From Pycnococcus provasolii (lineage: Eukaryota; Chlorophyta; Pseudoscourfieldiophyceae; Pseudoscourfieldiales; Pycnococcaceae): a stretch of DNA of 64,000 bases. Below, piece by piece: positions 20,117-30,069 of this stretch (the stretch's first letter is position 1; each line of letters begins with the position of its first letter). The position numbers and the translations under genes are program-made. The notes under the pieces are model-generated. The model saw only the letters and a program-made list of their open reading frames with translations. It did not search any database and had not been told where the DNA came from. Location: assembly GCA_938743325.2 (NCBI GenBank), contig OW568862.1, positions 659,501-723,500 of the forward strand. The letters run 5' to 3'.

Positions 20117-21481
20117 CTATTCGAGAAGCACAAAGGCGCCTGGCACGCTTTCGTCGCCTTCTTGCGCACCAGCCACCTTTCCGACGATCGCAACAAGTGC
20201 AGCCCCTTCCGATGCGACGGCGAGTGCCGTCACGCCCTCGAGCACCTCCGCGGCATCGATGCCTAGCCCATCGAGTGCAGCCAGACCCTCGTCGATGACG
20301 CCCAATTCGTCCTCCGCCACGTCGTCGGCGACGAGTCCGCCGGCGTCCACCGCTGCCACGGTTCCCTTTGCGCTCCCGGCGACGTACGCGACGTCGCCGT
20401 AAACAGCCACGTGCTTTGCGCCCTGGAGTGTAGGATAGCCAAATCCTCCGAAGGCGTGCATCTCGCCCATGTTTGGCACCCTGAGATTCATGGGATCCGT
20501 CACGTTGATGGCGATGACGTTACCGCCCTTGCAAACGCTCGTCGTGTAGAGCGCGAACACGCCGCGGCTGCTGCTGACTACGCTGCTCGCCACCGAGCTC
20601 ACGTCGTCGAGCCTCGCCGTGTCTTTCAGCGACCCCAGCCGGGTGAGTAGCTTGCCTTCCCCGTACACTTTCAGAACCGTCGCGCGCATTCCATGGCCGC
20701 TCGCGACGTAGACGAGTGCGTCTCCAACTGGAATCTCCTCCCGTGCCGGCGTGTTGGACGAGGCGGCGGCCGCTGCCGCGGCAGCAGCAGCGGCGGCAGA
20801 CGTGCCCGACTTTCCGATGCCGCGAACTGCCGCATCCATGCGACGTCTCCTGGCCACTGGAGGGATGGACGCACGAAGTACAGCTGCCTGCACGCTGTGC
20901 ATGGGCGCAACGGTGACATCGACGGCGCCGGAGAGAGGGACGCGCGTCACCACGGCGGGATTTGCGAAGTCCGTCGTGTCGACGACGACGACGGCGTCCG
21001 CACCGCAAGCCGCGACGTATGCGAAGTTTGGCACGACGTTCGTGGCTGCCACGGCGCAAGCTCCGTTGAGCGTATCCGTATCGTTGGTGGCACCCAAAAG
21101 CTTGGGTTTTGCGTCATCGGTTACGTCGACGATCGCCAGCGCCGACGCACTCGCCGCGGCCACGTACACGGCTCGCCCTCGCGTGGCTGGCGCGATGGCT
21201 ATACCCGACGCGCCACGAAGATGATCTTGGTTGGGAGGTGTTGTGCCAATGAGACGCGGTGCACTCGTATCCTGCACAGATATGACGGCGACCCCGCCCA
21301 AGCCGTCCGGGCCACCGCTCTGTGCGGCGACGTAGCAGATGGGTGAGGCGGGTAAGCACTCGACGCGTCTTGCACCAGCTAACGCTTCATGCTTGAGCGC
21401 ACCGGAGACGCTCAGCGCGGCGACGAGATGGGTGCTGCGCGTCGCAAGCGCTATGGCGACGGCGGCCATCACCGCCATCAT
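20117..21481 (-). CDS. Secreted LVIVD-repeat beta-propeller protein
   Basis: A 454-residue protein from the ATG at 21481, with a hydrophobic N-terminal signal (MMAVMAAVAIALATRS). It is built of repeats of the LVIVD type, in which a chain of beta strands reads like VYVAAASASALAIVDVTDDA or FAYVAACGADAVVVVDTTDF, followed by a Pro-x-Leu-Gly turn. At least six repeats are visible. The family forms extracellular or periplasmic beta-propellers of unknown substrate. An Ala run and a basic patch (ARRRRMDAAVRG) interrupt the fold around residue 215-255. The frame continues upstream of 21481, but only from a TTG. Confidence 0.7.
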   Translation of the reverse strand: MMAVMAAVAIALATRSTHLVAALSVSGALKHEALAGARRVECLPASPICYVAAQSGGPDGLGGVAVISVQDTSAPRLIGTTPPNQDHLRGASGIAIAPATRGRAVYVAAASASALAIVDVTDDAKPKLLGATNDTDTLNGACAVAATNVVPNFAYVAACGADAVVVVDTTDFANPAVVTRVPLSGAVDVTVAPMHSVQAAVLRASIPPVARRRRMDAAVRGIGKSGTSAAAAAAAAAAAASSNTPAREEIPVGDALVYVASGHGMRATVLKVYGEGKLLTRLGSLKDTARLDDVSSVASSVVSSSRGVFALYTTSVCKGGNVIAINVTDPMNLRVPNMGEMHAFGGFGYPTLQGAKHVAVYGDVAYVAGSAKGTVAAVDAGGLVADDVAEDELGVIDEGLAALDGLGIDAAEVLEGVTALAVASEGAALVAIVGKVAGAQEGDESVPGAFVLLE

Positions 21482-21596
21482 CGCGGGAGAGACGTGTGCA
21501 GAGAACGGAAATTGGGCGGGAGTTCGGAGTTGAGAGGATGGTTTCTTGACCACCTTGATCAACGTCTTGTGCAGTCATGCAGGCCGCGAATAAAAT

Positions 21597-21851
21597 CTAC
21601 CAACTAAGGTATGACATTTCCCCTAAAACATGACCGCCAAAAGTTCCAAAGTTTGATTTCTCGACCTGCGGACGCGACCAAAAAAAAAGTTGAAAAAGTT
21701 TGCATTGGGCCGTAACCAGCGAAATGGTCGCAAAATCAAACTTTTGAGGGCCCTAACCTCATAGGGGGCGAAATGGTCGCAAAATCAAACTTTGGGGAAA
21801 AAACTTTGGCGGTCATGTTTTCGGGGAAATGTCATAGTTGGTAGTTGGTAG
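21597..21851. mobile_element. MITE-like element with terminal inverted repeats
   Basis: A roughly 255-base element whose ends are inverted copies of each other over about 45 bases. The left end reads ctaccaacta, then tatgacatttcccc and aaaacatgaccgccaaa; the right end is the reverse complement with few changes. The interior holds three copies of a caaactt-type motif and two copies of gaaatggtcgcaaaatcaaa. It has no coding capacity. This fits a small non-autonomous DNA transposon, possibly with a TA target. It lies in the gap between the LVIVD gene and the large LamG gene. Confidence 0.75.
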
Positions 21852-21946
21852 TTCTCAGCCTTAGGTAGACTAAAACGTTTGACAAAAACCCCGTTACAAC
21901 CTCCCCGTTGCTTCCCACACACACACGCGGTTGATGGGGTGATGTT

Positions 21947-24900
21947 TCATTCCTCGATTTGGCGTCCACGCCGTGTCCTCACATTCATCATGGATGTGTC
22001 GAGACTCAGACCATCCACCTCGCCTCCTTCGCGATGATTCGTACCACCACCGGTACCCGTAGTAGGAGAGCCCAGATCCAAGCTCTCTTGAGATTCGTGA
22101 CGTTGCGGTTGATACTGACGAGCAGTCGGGTTCAGAGAAGATGCAGAATTATTAGGAAGCGGCGGCGGCAGAGGAGGCTTGTCGCTGTTCTGAGGTGGTA
22201 GTGCAACACCACCACCGAGTCGAGCCGCAGATTCTTCGCCGCTCGCCGTCTGCGATCTAGGAATACCCGAGGCATCGCGGTGCTGTTGTGCGTACGACGG
22301 TGGTGCTGCTGCCGGAGACGGTGACGGTACCCATGCCGATGATCCCGCGAATCCTTCCATCTCCACGAAGCGGCGCGCTTGCGCGCGGCGCGAGTAGTAG
22401 GTACGACACTTGCGGCAGTAGAAGGCTGCAGCCAATGCAAGAGCCGCTGCGCCAATGCCGATGGCAAGGATCCAGCCTAGCCCAAGTTTACTGCCATCCC
22501 CATTCGACGACAGCGGCGGCGGCGATGGTGCGTCGCTGGTAGTTAACGCGTCGCCTGATCGCGTCATCTCCACACCCTGATAGCCACCGTACGTCGTCGT
22601 CTCAGCATTGTACTGCACGCCACTTGGAGGACGTGCCGCTGCTGCGGATCCTCCCCCTCCTCGCACTATTGCTCCCGCATCGTAGAAGCAATCACTCGTC
22701 TTCCTCGGCCTCTCCACAAATGGCCCACCAAGGTTGTACTGCAGCATTCCGTCAAACCCGTACTTCGACTCGCATAGCTCGATCTTGCTTTCCAGAAGTC
22801 TTGTCGACGCACATAAAAGAACAAGCTGCCTGCGCCTCGCTGCACCGATCGGTTCTCCTCTCGCCGCGGACTCCTGCAACATCGTGTCAACACGACTCTC
22901 GCAGAATGCTCGCAACGATTGCACCGTTTCTCCCGCGGGTGGCGGAATCTCCGAAGTCACCTGCACCATCCACTCCGCTGGCATCACGACGCTACTGTGC
23001 GTCACGTAGCACATGCATCCTGCCGCCTCGCTACTCTTGCTGACGTACGTATCGTAAAGCTTCTGGCAGCAGCTGGCTTCGAACACGGCATTCGTGCCAG
23101 CAAGGTCCAATTGACTGGAGATAACGCAGTGTTCAAGCGCCTCTTCGGCCACCGCTGGCTTGCACACTTCGCGTGGAGGCAGCGCAAGCGTGCCAGTTGC
23201 GTCGCGCGACTCCGGATTCGCTTCGAGCTGCTCAGCCTGCGTCGCTTGCATCGCAATCTCGTCTTGCTCTTGTCGGCGCAGATTTGCCTCAAGGTGTAGC
23301 GGCGCAGATAGGTACAAGCGCATCACGTCGTCTGGCCTGAGACTTTGATCGTAAATGGTGAGGCGAGCCAGTCGGCCCCCGAAGTGCCGTTCTGGATGCC
23401 CATCGCTGCGACCACACAGCTGAATGGGCACATCCTTCGATGATCCTGTGGAAAACCTGTCCCCGCCGTCGACACTGTACGGAAGTTGTCCGAACGGATT
23501 GTTTGACGACGTCTCCGTGCGGTCCTCCTCCCGCGCATTCCAAGCGCTGTCGTAACCGGCATCGAGATATGACATGCTACCTCCAATACCACCACCAGGC
23601 CCACTGCTGATTGGGTCGTAGTAGTCATTGCTGTTGCCGAGGTTTACTTCCTTGTAGTCCTCCTCGTAGCTGGACCAGTCCTGCGAGTAGTAGTCGTCCT
23701 CGGACTGAAGAAGATGTCTCGATCTGCGCCGGCGTCGTCCTTGCTGCTGCCGCTGCCTAGTCGCCATCACACGGTCCCTCTCACTCGCGCTGACGACGCC
23801 GCCAAGTACACCGTCAATGTACACCTGGAATCCCTTCTCCTCCGGCGGTGCATTCAAGTTGCCATCCGACCTTGGAATGGTCGTTACGGTGATCTGGTGC
23901 CACCGCCCGTCATCCGTGTCGATGTGTCCTGGAAGATCACGCGCACCGTTGTCGTTGTAGCGTCCGTCGCTGTCCACAAAACTCGCCGATCCGTCCACGT
24001 CACTGCCATCTTTCACAATCGTGCGGACCACCCCGTGCGAGGGGTGTGAGGACTCAGGCACGTAAATCTGAATTTGATCTTTCCCAAAGCCGAACGTTGC
24101 ACGTCCCGGACCGCCGAGCATTTCAAGCGCGGACTCCACCACGCCGCCGTGGCTGAACAGGTACTCGAACGTGTTCCCCTGGGTGCCCTTATGCTTGAAC
24201 CACAGATTGACTGCAAATTGACCGTCACGCTCGCCGTAGGAGAGAACGTCACCTTCCTGGTTTCGCATCTGAATGCTCACGTAATCTTCACTGTTCTCGT
24301 GGCATTGCATGGCACGCCCGAATGCGGCGTCCGGAACGAACGATACATTTCCGTAGATCGCGCCGACGAAAACGCCGGATGCATTCAAAAGCCGAGACAA
24401 GCGGCCACGATCATCATCATCATTGCTGCCGGTCACCGAATACTTTGCCATGCCAGGTATGGGGATGCTCTCTACGATTCGAGCAGATGTGCGACGTGAA
24501 CCGCGTCGGCGTCGTTGCGGATGTGACAGCGGAAAGTACGCCACAGGTCGCGGCACCTCATGACGTGGTGAGATGATCTTCTCGCTGACATCCAAGCCAG
24601 TTGGATCCATTGCCGGCTGCGGCGCAGCACCCGTCCTGCAAACCTCAAAGTCTCCACCTTCCACGCGGCACATCGACTGACCGTTCACATCTGCGCATCC
24701 GCTCGTGATTGTAATACCGGCAATCTCAAACGGGTACGCGCATGGTCGTCCGGAGTGGCCAAACGAAGTCGGTTCCACAGCGGCGGCAACGCTAGCAGCA
24801 CGCTCATCTCGCGTCCTCGTTACAGCGCCGGCAACACTAGCGGCACGCTCATCTCGCGTCCTCGTTACAGCGCCGGCAACGCTAGCAGCACGCTCATTTC

Positions 24901-27900
24901 GCGTCCTCGTTACAGCGCCGGCAACACTAGCGGCACGCTCATCTCGCGTCGTCGTAATGGAAGCACTCGGAGCTTGGCACAATTCCATCCCACCACCCTG
25001 AACGCGACACATCGACTGGCCATTCACGTTCGCGCATCCGGTCGAGTACACAACCCCCAGGACCATGAATGGATACTCGCAAGGTCTGCCGGAGAACCCC
25101 GCCATCATAGAAGGCGATGAGGTCAAATCGGCCGCAGAGGAAACGCGCTCATCTCGTGTCGTCGATGAGGATGGTGATGACGTGATCGGTTGTTGTTGTT
25201 GTTCGGAAGCTTCTGCTGCTACCGCGGCGGCACGTTCATCTCGTGTCGTCGTCGTATCTGACGACGAAATCGTCATTGTTTGCTGCTGCTGCATCGCAAT
25301 TGCATTCGCGCGGTCATCTCGCGTACTCGTAGTAGCAGGAAGAGGAGGAGGTGGTGGTGGCAATGGAGGAGGAGGCATAAGGCTTGTATCGCTCGACAGA
25401 GGCACAGAGTGGTAGAGAAGAAGCATGTCAGCAGGCTCGAGGCTGTGATCGTAAACAGAGAGCTGCGCAACACGTCCGTGGAAGTGACGAAGCGGATGCA
25501 AATCGGACCGACCACACAGCAGCATGGGCTCATTGTGATTATGCTTCTTGGGATTCCTGAAGTCAAAGGGAACGGCAGGATTCGTGTGTGCCACGATGTT
25601 CGTGGCGACGTATTTGCCGTCGACATAGATAGAGTATCCACCACTCTTATCATCATTGTCCTCCGTGGTGGTGATTGTAATCATGTGCCAAAGGCCATCG
25701 TACAGATCCGTCTTGGGACTTCCCGCCACCTCATCCAAGCTATTCTCGTCGCGGACTGTATTTCTGCTCACGCGGCCGTCGCTGTCAAGCCACATCTCTG
25801 AATACCGTCCTGAACCAGGAACAAGCTCCTGCACCGCGGAATCTTGCACGATCGTGCGTACCACGCCATGTGTTGGGTGTTCTGATTCGGGAAAGTATAT
25901 GTGGACGTTGTTTGGACCGAAGAAGTTTGGTATGCTGCTGCGGCTGAGCAACGGCGGATTGCTCGTCGTACCAGTGCCGCCGCTAAACTCCTCGTAATCC
26001 TCCTCCTCGTAATCCTCTTCATCCTCGTCCGCGTGCAACTCCATTGTCGTGCTGTCCCGTGAGTGCGAGAAGACATACTCAAAGAAGACGTCCTCGCCGC
26101 TAGCCTGATACCTCCTCGACGGTACGTAGTACGCTGTGCCCGCGTCAGCATTCACCTCGACATCTTTCGGTGCGTGCTTGATCCAGACATTCACGGCAAA
26201 GCTACCGCTTGTTCCGTACGACGGTGGATCGTCGAAGCGCACATAGCTTGGCGTTTGCGCGAGATTTGCGTCGTCGTCATCGCAGAGAATCGCATGGCCG
26301 AAAACAGGATCTTCGACGAATCGCGCATTCACAAGGTTTCCCACAGCATCCTCTCCACCCATCGAAAGGAATTCCTTCGTTTCGTCCGACAGATCGTGAC
26401 CGTCTGATAGCGGGTAGTACATTTCCGGTACGAGTGCTAGCGTTGCGGACGCGATACGGCCGCACTTCGCGCCGGAAAATTTCCGGTACATGCAGACATC
26501 GTTTGGACTGACAAACTGCCTTTCTGTCGCCTCCACGCCACCAATCTGTTGCTCCTCCACCTCACTCACCGTTAGCGCACCTCCAGGTCCGTTGCGATCG
26601 AGCCCTCGACCACGCTGACGATCTCGGCCACCTTGAAGGGAAAGTTGCTCGCACGCCTCCCGATCGCCTTCGTCGTAGCACCGCGATCGTAGCTTTTCTG
26701 CTTGACTTTCCCACCTTTGCTGACGTTGACGCCGAGTCCTTCGACCTCCCTGCTGTTGCTCTTCTTCTTCTTCCGGCAGCGGCAGAGATGGACTGGGTGC
26801 ACATTCTTGCCACTCACCGCTTGTCGAGGCAAGGCAGCGCTCCTTGCCACCAATGAAAACACAGTCGTAAACAGTCTTGCCGCGAAACACCAGCGGGAAC
26901 ACGCAGCGCGCACCATCTATCGTGTATCTGCCATCACCGTCGTCGTCGTCGTCGTCGTTATCCTCCTCGATGGTGGTGGTGGTGCCACGAAATATTTGCA
27001 GACATCCTTCGAATGCAAACGTTCCATCTTCGTTCTGCACGCGGCACATCTTGCGTCCAGGCACGATTTCGGTGCATCCGCTGGTGTACGTGGTACCGCC
27101 GAACGTGAAGGGATAGATGCATGGTCGACCTGACGCCATTCCAAATGTGTCGTTGCTAACGGAGGAGGAGGAGGAGGAGGAGGAGGGAGGAGGCGAGTCC
27201 CGATCGGTGGCTGCAGAGGAGGCGGCTGCAGCAGCGGCAGCACGCTCGTCTCGCGTCGTCGTCGTCGGATCTTCGGGGGCTGCGAAGGCGCCGGAAACAG
27301 AGGCAGCACGCTCGTCTCGCGTGTTTGTTGTTGATGCCGATCTCGTCGTCACTTCCCAATCTTGCGGCTTGAGAGCGTCCATTCCCGTTGGCTTGGGAGG
27401 TGGCAGCTCGACTCCAAACAATTTCTTTCCCGAATTGAACAAGCGTTCCACATCGTCCGACGTCAACGCTCCGTCAAACATCGCGACGTGAGCCAGACGA
27501 CCGCCGAAGTGCCGCTCGGGATGTTCGTCGTTTCGTCCGCACAGATACACCGTGTCATTCAGCTTGATTGGACCTCCACCGTCCATTTTGACGCCGAGCT
27601 GCTGCCGATCTTCGGGACGCGGGATGGTCGCGCCGAGTTTTCCGTCGACGTAGATCTCGAATCCGTCTCTATTCCACAGATTCTCCACAGAATCCATCGC
27701 GTGCGTTGACAAAGTCAGCATGTGCCAGTTGCCGTCAAGCACGTCAACATGACCCGGCGTGTCCCTTGGCTGATTTGACGTGAACTCCCCATCAGAATCC
27801 AGGTATGTCACCCGACCGCTGTCGTCGTCATCATCCTTGACGATGGCACGCACGACGCCGTGAGCAGGATGAGAAGCCTCGGGGATGTAGATGTGCACCT

Positions 27901-28603
27901 GATTGGGCCCAAAAGCGCCAAGCCGAGCCGAGCGCCCGCCTACCATGTCGTCGTCGCCGGTGTGACTGTACAAGTACTCGAATGTCGCACCAGATTTGAT
28001 CGTGAATGGCTTAGGCGTGCGCATCCACAGGTTGACGGCGAATGCTCCTGTTCCTCGACCGTACGGTCCCACACCACTTAGGCGCGCAAAGTCGTTCGTT
28101 TCATCGGAGCATTGCAGCACGGCTGTTTTCGTGACGTCGTCGTCGACGTATCGTGCACCCTGCAGCAGCTCACCTTTCACGATAGGGTCATCGTATCCCC
28201 TCGCGACGTCCACCGCCTGCGTGTCTGCACTCGCGCTCCCGTGGGAAACCGTAAAACTGCGTCTCCAACCGGACTCCTCTCGGCTGAGTGGAAAGTACGA
28301 AACAAGTGTGGCATCTCGCGACGATGCGTCGAGAACAAAATCGCGATAGGGTGAGTAGTACCCTGGTGGAGGATTTTGTGACGATGACGGTGTTGTGACC
28401 ATCACGGAAGGGGAGTATTGGATCGTACCACCCTGCTGCTGCTGCGCATACACCAAAGAAGTACGACTACTACTACTATGAGGCAACAACAGCAAGACTC
28501 CACTAAAGGTTGTTGTTGTTAGCATGAGCAGGAGGAGGAGGCGGCATGAAGACCACACCATCACAGAAGTGTCACGGTCACCACCACCACACCACTGCGC
28601 CAT
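21947..28603 (-). CDS. Giant cell-surface mosaic with LamG-like and FN2-like domains
   Basis: A 2218-residue single-frame protein. It begins with a signal sequence (Leu-rich stretch at about residues 20-45) and has one membrane span near the C-terminus (WILAIGIGAAALALAAAFYC, about 2045-2065) followed by a basic stop-transfer and a cytoplasmic tail of about 150 residues. The outside part has three LamG/concanavalin-like domains (about 90-400, 720-1070 and 1350-1770), each ending with an ERHFGGRLA- or LRHFHGRVA-like signature. Between them are four small fibronectin-II/kringle-like modules (GRPCxYPF ... CRV, about 490, 560, 1170 and 1285). Linkers repeat TTRDERAASVA. A Cys-rich segment (about 1800-1950) precedes the span. 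It is probably an adhesion or sensing receptor. The fourfold 54-base repeat at about 24790-24955 encodes part of the linker. Confidence 0.75.
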   Translation of the reverse strand: MAQWCGGGDRDTSVMVWSSCRLLLLLMLTTTTFSGVLLLLPHSSSSRTSLVYAQQQQGGTIQYSPSVMVTTPSSSQNPPPGYYSPYRDFVLDASSRDATLVSYFPLSREESGWRRSFTVSHGSASADTQAVDVARGYDDPIVKGELLQGARYVDDDVTKTAVLQCSDETNDFARLSGVGPYGRGTGAFAVNLWMRTPKPFTIKSGATFEYLYSHTGDDDMVGGRSARLGAFGPNQVHIYIPEASHPAHGVVRAIVKDDDDDSGRVTYLDSDGEFTSNQPRDTPGHVDVLDGNWHMLTLSTHAMDSVENLWNRDGFEIYVDGKLGATIPRPEDRQQLGVKMDGGGPIKLNDTVYLCGRNDEHPERHFGGRLAHVAMFDGALTSDDVERLFNSGKKLFGVELPPPKPTGMDALKPQDWEVTTRSASTTNTRDERAASVSGAFAAPEDPTTTTRDERAAAAAAASSAATDRDSPPPSSSSSSSSVSNDTFGMASGRPCIYPFTFGGTTYTSGCTEIVPGRKMCRVQNEDGTFAFEGCLQIFRGTTTTIEEDNDDDDDDGDGRYTIDGARCVFPLVFRGKTVYDCVFIGGKERCLASTSGEWQECAPSPSLPLPEEEEEQQQGGRRTRRQRQQRWESQAEKLRSRCYDEGDREACEQLSLQGGRDRQRGRGLDRNGPGGALTVSEVEEQQIGGVEATERQFVSPNDVCMYRKFSGAKCGRIASATLALVPEMYYPLSDGHDLSDETKEFLSMGGEDAVGNLVNARFVEDPVFGHAILCDDDDANLAQTPSYVRFDDPPSYGTSGSFAVNVWIKHAPKDVEVNADAGTAYYVPSRRYQASGEDVFFEYVFSHSRDSTTMELHADEDEEDYEEEDYEEFSGGTGTTSNPPLLSRSSIPNFFGPNNVHIYFPESEHPTHGVVRTIVQDSAVQELVPGSGRYSEMWLDSDGRVSRNTVRDENSLDEVAGSPKTDLYDGLWHMITITTTEDNDDKSGGYSIYVDGKYVATNIVAHTNPAVPFDFRNPKKHNHNEPMLLCGRSDLHPLRHFHGRVAQLSVYDHSLEPADMLLLYHSVPLSSDTSLMPPPPLPPPPPPLPATTSTRDDRANAIAMQQQQTMTISSSDTTTTRDERAAAVAAEASEQQQQPITSSPSSSTTRDERVSSAADLTSSPSMMAGFSGRPCEYPFMVLGVVYSTGCANVNGQSMCRVQGGGMELCQAPSASITTTRDERAASVAGAVTRTRNERAASVAGAVTRTRDERAASVAGAVTRTRDERAASVAAAVEPTSFGHSGRPCAYPFEIAGITITSGCADVNGQSMCRVEGGDFEVCRTGAAPQPAMDPTGLDVSEKIISPRHEVPRPVAYFPLSHPQRRRRGSRRTSARIVESIPIPGMAKYSVTGSNDDDDRGRLSRLLNASGVFVGAIYGNVSFVPDAAFGRAMQCHENSEDYVSIQMRNQEGDVLSYGERDGQFAVNLWFKHKGTQGNTFEYLFSHGGVVESALEMLGGPGRATFGFGKDQIQIYVPESSHPSHGVVRTIVKDGSDVDGSASFVDSDGRYNDNGARDLPGHIDTDDGRWHQITVTTIPRSDGNLNAPPEEKGFQVYIDGVLGGVVSASERDRVMATRQRQQQGRRRRRSRHLLQSEDDYYSQDWSSYEEDYKEVNLGNSNDYYDPISSGPGGGIGGSMSYLDAGYDSAWNAREEDRTETSSNNPFGQLPYSVDGGDRFSTGSSKDVPIQLCGRSDGHPERHFGGRLARLTIYDQSLRPDDVMRLYLSAPLHLEANLRRQEQDEIAMQATQAEQLEANPESRDATGTLALPPREVCKPAVAEEALEHCVISSQLDLAGTNAVFEASCCQKLYDTYVSKSSEAAGCMCYVTHSSVVMPAEWMVQVTSEIPPPAGETVQSLRAFCESRVDTMLQESAARGEPIGAARRRQLVLLCASTRLLESKIELCESKYGFDGMLQYNLGGPFVERPRKTSDCFYDAGAIVRGGGGSAAAARPPSGVQYNAETTTYGGYQGVEMTRSGDALTTSDAPSPPPLSSNGDGSKLGLGWILAIGIGAAALALAAAFYCRKCRTYYSRRAQARRFVEMEGFAGSSAWVPSPSPAAAPPSYAQQHRDASGIPRSQTASGEESAARLGGGVALPPQNSDKPPLPPPLPNNSASSLNPTARQYQPQRHESQESLDLGSPTTGTGGGTNHREGGEVDGLSLDTSMMNVRTRRGRQIEE
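24787..24957 (-). repeat. 54-base tandem repeats in the LamG gene linker
   Basis: About four head-to-tail units with the core acgctcatctcgcgtcctcg, each encoding an ERAASVAGAVTRTRD-type linker. Scattered single copies of the linker also occur between other domains of the same protein (about 25150, 25240, 25315, 27240 and 27310). Confidence 0.85.
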
Positions 28604-29065
28604 GTATGATGTATGTATGTTCTTCTTCTTCTTCGTTGTTGTGACGAACGTGACAAAGCAGCAGCAGGCGCAGGGGCAGGGGCAGGGTGGGAGGGGAGAG
28701 AAGCGGGTGTGAAAAGTGCACGTGCCTACTGAGTGGCTGAGCGAGTGAGGGAAAACAACACGCGTTGAAAAGTGCGAAGCAGACAGACCCGAACCCTACT
28801 ATCGTAAAGGTTTATGAAGTCTGGGATGAATCAAGACGTCCGTCCAGGTCCGTATTTCCTCGACCATGAACTCACCCCAAGGGAACCATCGTTGGGTTGT
28901 ATCATGTAAATTTCATTTCATCGGATCTGGTGATTTCTTCTTCACCCATGCTCATCAAGCTCCCCTGTACCTGTAACCCCTAAAAAACTAACTTTTCAAA
29001 GTAGGGTTTTGGCACCGCCCTTCCTTCCGTAGTTCCGTGTGACCGTTTCCCCATTTCAAAGTTCC
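28604..29065. other. Intergenic region between divergent genes
   Basis: No gene seen. It contains a ttcttcttcttc tract, a caggggcaggggcaggg G-rich tract (about 28669-28690), and otherwise unremarkable sequence. It probably carries both promoters. Confidence 0.4.
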
Positions 29066-30010
29066 ATGTCGACGTTTCCTCCCCAAGGCGAAGAACGAGG
29101 CGAATTCACAAATGCCGCCATTATTGCTGCCGCCGATTATGATGATGCCGCAAGATTGCGAGCCGACTACAACAACAACAACAAGAAGAGACTTGAAGAA
29201 GAAGGGATCACAACAACACAGCATGATGAGCTTGCTGATGAGCCTGATGAGATTGAGCCAGCCGTCGTCATCGTCGTGAACAAAGACGACGACAGCGGGA
29301 GTGCCGCCGACGTTCTTCAGCCCACCTTCGACGACGAAGGAGATGATGATGTGCAAGAGGAGGAGGAGGAGGAGGACGCACAACAACCACAGGTGCAGCA
29401 TGACAATAACAACAACAACAACAAGCATACTCAGGAGGAGGAGGAGGAGGAGGAGGAGGAGGAGGAGGAGGATCCCATAACGTTTGGTCTTCGTGGTGGT
29501 GGAGTCAAGCGCCGATACCAGCAGTCATCTTCATCATGCTCGGGATATGAGACGCACAAGGAGTGGGCCGAGCAATTGGTACAAGTAGCTATGGCTCTCA
29601 CTTCCATCTCCTCGCCAACGCTGGCTGTGCAAACTCTGAGGGCTAATGGGATGCGCAAAAAATCACCAAACATGAAACACGCGTTGAAACAGGTGGGCAA
29701 TATCACAAAGGGGAATACCAGCACCACTTCACATGCCTACCAGCAGATATACAAATATTTCCCAGAAATCAGAGAGGGGTGCGAGGGCAGGCACACCAAG
29801 GAGGATCTCGTGAATACGCCTAGTCCCATCAAGGTGCCAAGGAGGAGGATGATGCTGCAGGAGGGTGAGCACGCCGCTGCTTTGGTATCGCAGCTCAACG
29901 ACTGCCGCCGGAACGACATGCGACAGCAGCAGCAGGCGTGGATGCCGCCAATGATTTCCGAGTGGGGGGCATGGATGGCTCAGGTTTTCTACTTTCAAAA
30001 TCCACAATAA
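29066..30010 (+). CDS. Acidic hypothetical protein
   Basis: A 314-residue protein from the ATG at 29066. The first half is low complexity, with Asp, Asn and long Glu runs. The second half from HKEWAEQLVQVAMALTSISS (about 168) looks folded and helical, with a basic stretch (NGMRKKSPNMKHALKQVGNI). The basic helical part after a long acidic region would suit a nuclear or chromatin-associated protein, but I recognise no domain. The Glu tract is encoded by a pure gag/gga repeat (about 29437-29470). Confidence 0.5.
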   Translation: MSTFPPQGEERGEFTNAAIIAAADYDDAARLRADYNNNNKKRLEEEGITTTQHDELADEPDEIEPAVVIVVNKDDDSGSAADVLQPTFDDEGDDDVQEEEEEEDAQQPQVQHDNNNNNNKHTQEEEEEEEEEEEEDPITFGLRGGGVKRRYQQSSSSCSGYETHKEWAEQLVQVAMALTSISSPTLAVQTLRANGMRKKSPNMKHALKQVGNITKGNTSTTSHAYQQIYKYFPEIREGCEGRHTKEDLVNTPSPIKVPRRRMMLQEGEHAAALVSQLNDCRRNDMRQQQQAWMPPMISEWGAWMAQVFYFQNPQ

Positions 30011-30069
30011 GCATCATAATATCGTCATCGCAACAACAACTAAAGATTTTTGTTTGTAACAATCCGTTG

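Noticed and set aside
29437-29480. gga/gag tract considered as a regulatory element
   Set aside because: It simply encodes the Glu run of the acidic protein.
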